Shown: piece after piece, positions 50,104-53,207 of the stretch | Layout: the number at the start of each line of letters is the position of its first letter | Position numbering within the stretch: the stretch's first letter is position 1 | Assembly (NCBI RefSeq): GCF_003105115.1 | Contig: NZ_QETH01000028.1 | Location: 1-53,207 of the forward strand | Direction of reading: 5' to 3' | DNA: 53,207 nucleotides | Origin: Flavobacterium sp. HTF | GTDB taxonomy: Bacteria > Bacteroidota > Bacteroidia > Flavobacteriales > Flavobacteriaceae | The notes under the pieces: model-generated | What the model saw: the letters and a program-made list of their open reading frames with translations, nothing else | What the model was told of the DNA's origin: nothing | The model's database searches: none | Translations under genes and position numbers: made by a program

Positions 50104-50845
50104 TTTCGAGAATTATTAGATATTTTCGGGCTAAATCAGTTATTAAAAACATACTCATTGTTTTGTTCTTGGTATTCAAAGATACAGCAAATTCGGCATC
50201 TTCTATGCAATATAATTGAAAACCTTTGATATCTTCCGCTGAAATTTTCAATCTTTCCGTATAATAATTCTCATCAAACAGATATTCCATTTTCCTAAAA
50301 AGAGTTTCTTTTTCCTCTACTTTCATCTCTTTTTTCAGCATTGCCGTCCTTCCTGAAATCTTATTTAATAGTTTATCCACAGAAGTAGAAGTTGCTGTGT
50401 AAAGTTTTCGTTCTGCAGGAGTATATTTTTTTTGTCCGTACGGAATAATCCCCAGGTTTTCGGCTGTAATATTTGAGTTTTCATTTACAACCACCTCTTT
50501 TAGTTCAATTTCTTTTGCTGTCATTTTTACAACCAGATTTTTACTTAAATCTTCTGTTGTAATTCTACGCTTGACAGGCTCCAGGTTTACTGATGAGAAG
50601 ACCAGCACATCTCCCTCTTTTACCACAATCGAAAACATTCCGTTTGCATCTGAAACTGTGGTAATTTGTGTCGTATTGTTAATAATATTTACCCCTTCAA
50701 TTCCTGTGGATTGTTCCAAAACCTGACCCAGAATTTCTTTCAAAAGAGGTGTCTGGCAAAAAGCAATTTCAGCAGTTAAAAAAAGCAGGAAGAGTAAAAT
50801 TTTATTTGTTTTCAATCGCAAGAATGTCTTTATATTTAACAGCAA
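50093..50845 (-). CDS. Carboxypeptidase-regulatory-like domain protein (paralogue 2 of 3)
   Basis: A 250-residue exported protein from the ATG at 50845; a TTG at 50815 (MKTNKILLFLLF, 240 residues) gives a more ordinary signal peptide and only 14 nt overlap with the upstream gene, and may be the true start. After the signal (ending IAFCQ) comes the beta-sandwich domain (LGQVLEQSTGIEGVNIINNTTQ, ...NGMFSIVVKEGDVLVFSSV), then ELKEVVVNENSN, then IPYGQKKYTPAERKLYTATST and an ISGRTAMLKKEMKVEEKE segment closely like paralogue 1. The function is unknown; such domains are usually surface or periplasmic modules. Confidence 0.82.
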   Translation of the reverse strand: MLLNIKTFLRLKTNKILLFLLFLTAEIAFCQTPLLKEILGQVLEQSTGIEGVNIINNTTQITTVSDANGMFSIVVKEGDVLVFSSVNLEPVKRRITTEDLSKNLVVKMTAKEIELKEVVVNENSNITAENLGIIPYGQKKYTPAERKLYTATSTSVDKLLNKISGRTAMLKKEMKVEEKETLFRKMEYLFDENYYTERLKISAEDIKGFQLYCIEDAEFAVSLNTKNKTMSMFLITDLARKYLIILENEK

Positions 50846-51569
50846 GTTCTCCTAATAAAAACTCTGTTGATGTTTTGTTTTTTGAATTTAAAATCTTTGT
50901 GAAAGACTCATTTTCAACTGCATAATATTCAAATCCTTTTACATATTCTGCCGGGATTTTTAACCTTTCTACAAAATGTTCAATACTAAACATGTTTTCA
51001 AGAAGTTTCATGAAAAATTCTTTTTTCTCTACTGCAACTTCTTTTTTCAGCATAGCAGTACGCCCGGATAAAAAATTAAACAACGGATCTGCAGATATTG
51101 ATCCTCCCGCCAATGAACCGGCATTTGCTGTTGGATTTAGTGCGGTAGCAGTATGCAGTTTTCGTTCTGCTTCTGTGTATGTTTTTTGTCCTGCCGGAAT
51201 AATTCCTAAAGAAACAGCATTTATATTATTGTAATTCTTAATGATAACTTCTTGCAACTGGTGCATTACCAGACTTAATTTTACAGTAAAATTGAGGTCA
51301 GAAAAATTTCCAGCGGTAAGCAAAATTCTGGTTTCTTTAAATTGTATCGAAGAAAAAACAAGCGTATCTCCTTCTTTTGCCAAAATTGAAAAAGTTCCGT
51401 CTGCATTTGTGGTTGTCATTACTTCGGTTTGAGCGTTTACAACATAAACACCTTCCAGATCATTTGTATTAGAAACTATCTTACCATTAATATTGAGACG
51501 ATCAGAATTTTGCGCCATCAAAGACTGACCCAAAATTATAATCAAAACACACCAAAACTTATCAGTCAA
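50802..51569 (-). CDS. Carboxypeptidase-regulatory-like domain protein (paralogue 1 of 3)
   Basis: A 255-residue exported protein, first of the tandem trio. Signal peptide ends QSLMAQ; beta-sandwich domain about 25-95 (INGKIVSNTNDLEGVYVVNA; ADGTFSILAKEGDTLVFSSI), then LQEVIIKNYNN, IPAGQKTYTEAERKLHTATA, a Gly/Ser-rich AGSLAGGSISAD linker and FLSGRTAMLKKEVAVEKKE. The C-terminal half is helical with an FVERLKIPAEYVKGFEYYAVENESF motif shared with paralogue 2. It begins the operon that runs through DUF6702 and perhaps to the M1 peptidase. Confidence 0.82.
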   Translation of the reverse strand: MTDKFWCVLIIILGQSLMAQNSDRLNINGKIVSNTNDLEGVYVVNAQTEVMTTTNADGTFSILAKEGDTLVFSSIQFKETRILLTAGNFSDLNFTVKLSLVMHQLQEVIIKNYNNINAVSLGIIPAGQKTYTEAERKLHTATALNPTANAGSLAGGSISADPLFNFLSGRTAMLKKEVAVEKKEFFMKLLENMFSIEHFVERLKIPAEYVKGFEYYAVENESFTKILNSKNKTSTEFLLGELAVKYKDILAIENK

Positions 51570-51731
51570 AATATAAAAATTAGAATTACTCTTAAAAGTG
51601 TAAAAATATCTTAATGTCTTCCAAATTTAGTATTAACAGCTTGGTAAAAATATGTTAATTAAAATTTTAATCTTAAAAATCAAAAAGGAGTTTTTAATAT
51701 CTTTAACCTAATCAATTTGAGTTAAGACCTT

Positions 51732-52439
51732 ATGAAAAGCATAATCATTGCCAGCACCTCTACACTACACGGAGGCAGCTATTTAGAGTACATTTTACCT
51801 GCACTAAAACAACATTTCCAAAACTGCAACAGCATTTTATTTATTCCGTATGCGCGCCCGGGCGGAATTACGCACGATGATTATACAGCCAAAGTTGCAG
51901 AGGCATTCGCTACAATTAACATCAGTGTAAAAGGAATCCACGAATTTGAAAATGCCGGACACGCTATAAAAAACGCTGAAGGTATTTTTACCGGTGGCGG
52001 AAATACTTTTTTGCTGGTAACACAATTATACCAACAAAATGCAATGCAGATTTTGTCTGAAACCGTAAAAAATGGAACTCCATATTTAGGAACCAGCGCC
52101 GGAAGTAACATCTGCGGTTTATCGATGCAGACTACTAATGACATGCCAATCGTTTACCCTCCAAGTTTCCAGACTTTAGGACTAATTCCTTTCAATCTAA
52201 ACCCACATTATTTAGATCCGGAGGTAAATTCACAGCATATGGGAGAAACCCGTGAAACGAGAATCAAAGAATTTCATGCTTTTAATGCTATTCCGGTTTT
52301 AGGTTTAAGAGAAGGAAGCTGGCTGGAAGTAAAAGGAGAAAAAATAATTCTGAAAGGTTCTTTGCAAGCAAGACTTTTTAAACAAAATCAAAATCCCGAA
52401 GAACTGGAACCGGAAAGTGATTTGAGCCATCTGAAATAA
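51732..52439 (+). CDS. pepE: Dipeptidase E (alpha-aspartyl dipeptidase)
   Basis: A 235-residue cytoplasmic S51 peptidase that cleaves Asp-X dipeptides. The nucleophile S122 lies in LGTSAGSNI, FTGGGNTF (near 86-93) forms the oxyanion strand, and NPHYLDPE holds the catalytic His region (near 168-175). The N-terminal STSTLHGGSYLEY fits PepE. Length matches the ~229 residues of Salmonella PepE. Monocistronic, ending at the terminator shared with tRNA-Gly. Confidence 0.94.
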   Translation: MKSIIIASTSTLHGGSYLEYILPALKQHFQNCNSILFIPYARPGGITHDDYTAKVAEAFATINISVKGIHEFENAGHAIKNAEGIFTGGGNTFLLVTQLYQQNAMQILSETVKNGTPYLGTSAGSNICGLSMQTTNDMPIVYPPSFQTLGLIPFNLNPHYLDPEVNSQHMGETRETRIKEFHAFNAIPVLGLREGSWLEVKGEKIILKGSLQARLFKQNQNPEELEPESDLSHLK

Positions 52440-52541
52440 TTTTTGAAACCATACAAGTTATTTAAGCCAGCTAATTTTTTTGTTAGTTTTTTTGAATGAA
52501 CTTATATGACTTTTATGGTTTCAAAAAAATAATAAAAACAA

Positions 52542-52570
52542 AAAAGCCTCAAACAATGTTTGAGGCTTTT
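52542..52570. terminator. Bidirectional terminator
   Basis: A 13-bp perfect stem (AAAAGCCTCAAAC and its complement) around AAT, between pepE and the minus-strand tRNA-Gly genes. Confidence 0.85.
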
Positions 52571-52574
52571 GAAG

Positions 52575-52647
<73 letters not shown>

Positions 52648-52749
52648 ATTAACAGGGTGCAAATATAAACAATTAATTGTTTTTAAAAAATAAAAATCAA
52701 AAATTATTTAACTTTGACAAAAACCAAACAATTAAATTATGGTTTTTAG

Positions 52750-52822
<73 letters not shown>

Positions 52823-52955
52823 ATTACTGGTGCAAATATAAAAAATAAGTTAAGTTCAAAACAAGCTTTTTCTCAAAAAAAAATTAATTAAAACAATATT
52901 TTTATATAACATATTTAAAACTAAAAAGTTATATATTTATTTTTTTTCACATATT

Positions 52956-53207
52956 ATGAATATCATTAAACAAATACCCTCAAAACAAACTTATATTGTC
53001 CGCCAGCCCGTACTTAGAAAAGGAAAACCTATCGAAAGCTGCATTTTTGAAGGTGATGATCTAAAAGACACTTACCATTTTGGATTGTATGAGGCGGACG
53101 AATTAATAGGAATTATTTCGTTATTTACAAAAATCAATTCTATATTTGCCGAAAAAAGTAAGGCAACAATTCGCGGAATGACAATTTTAGAGTGACATAC
53201 GAAGAAA
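52956..53207 (+). pseudogene. GNAT-type acetyltransferase interrupted by an in-frame TGA (continues past window)
   Basis: From the ATG at 52956 the frame encodes 79 residues that look like the first half of a GNAT acetyltransferase: RQPVLRKGKPIESCIFEGDDL, a HFGLYEADELIGIISLF strand pair and a KATIRGMTILE strand leading into acetyl-CoA motif A. A TGA (53193-53195) ends it exactly where the pyrophosphate loop (typically xYQGKGxG) should follow; the next four in-frame codons to the window edge read HTKK, which fits that loop's register. So the gene is probably full length but for one nonsense codon; a truncated 79-residue protein would lack the cofactor site. The downstream half lies outside the window. 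Confidence 0.6.

Overview
The window reads as chromosomal DNA of a Flavobacterium-like member of the Bacteroidota. The evidence is low GC, promoters of the TAnnTTTG (-7) type in place of a sigma-70 -10 box, almost no Shine-Dalgarno sequences, gliding genes gldB/gldC, a dcw cluster of flavobacterial layout, a DnaG without zinc ligands, and several families of AT-rich intergenic palindromes. I see no phage, insertion sequence, CRISPR array or rRNA operon.

Layout. 1-7.2 kb is accessory: the end of a beta-barrel protein, a SUFU-domain protein, a secreted Cys/His protein, a DUF3754/TMEM143-like membrane protein, a DUF4494 protein, a gasdermin-like protein (5082-5783), an Mpo1-like (DUF962) membrane protein and a UPF0173 metallo-hydrolase. 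7.2-9.6 kb holds a structured intergenic element, a small membrane-protein gene broken by an in-frame TGA, azoR with a divergent HxlR regulator, a small membrane protein and tRNA-Arg. 9.7-26.5 kb, all on the minus strand, is yqeY followed (reading from the far end) by the dcw cluster mraZ-rsmH-ftsL-ftsI-murE-mraY-murD-ftsW-murG-murC-ftsQ-ftsA-ftsZ, without murF or ddl. 26.8-33.5 kb carries an alpha/beta hydrolase, engB, gldC-gldB, nadE, a NarL-type response regulator and dnaG. 33.6-38 kb has a sigma/anti-sigma/beta-barrel trio, an orphan AT-rich lipoprotein and a polyprenyl synthase. 38-44.6 kb has a lipoprotein, rlmN, a four-gene YceI/porin cluster with two matched FNR-type promoters, and a Lys/Ala-rich lipoprotein. 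44.6-53.2 kb has an O-methyltransferase, a PAP2 phosphatase, tatA, an M1 peptidase, a DUF6702-like protein, three tandem paralogous surface proteins, pepE, two identical tRNA-Gly genes and a truncated acetyltransferase at the edge.

How the genes work together. The dcw cluster makes UDP-MurNAc-pentapeptide (minus the MurF step), lipid I and lipid II, and the divisome core, probably under MraZ autoregulation through three 10-bp-spaced boxes. gldB/gldC serve gliding. The YceI/porin cluster looks like an envelope module controlled by a CRP/FNR-family regulator.

The observations most worth following are the gasdermin-like protein that has no cysteine, no recognisable inhibitory tail and no adjacent protease; the two YceI promoters with identical FNR-box geometry; the MraZ box array together with a TTG start for mraZ; two genes interrupted by in-frame TGA codons; and the folded element at 7326-7399. 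All assignments come from reading the sequence and from remembered family features; no database search was run.
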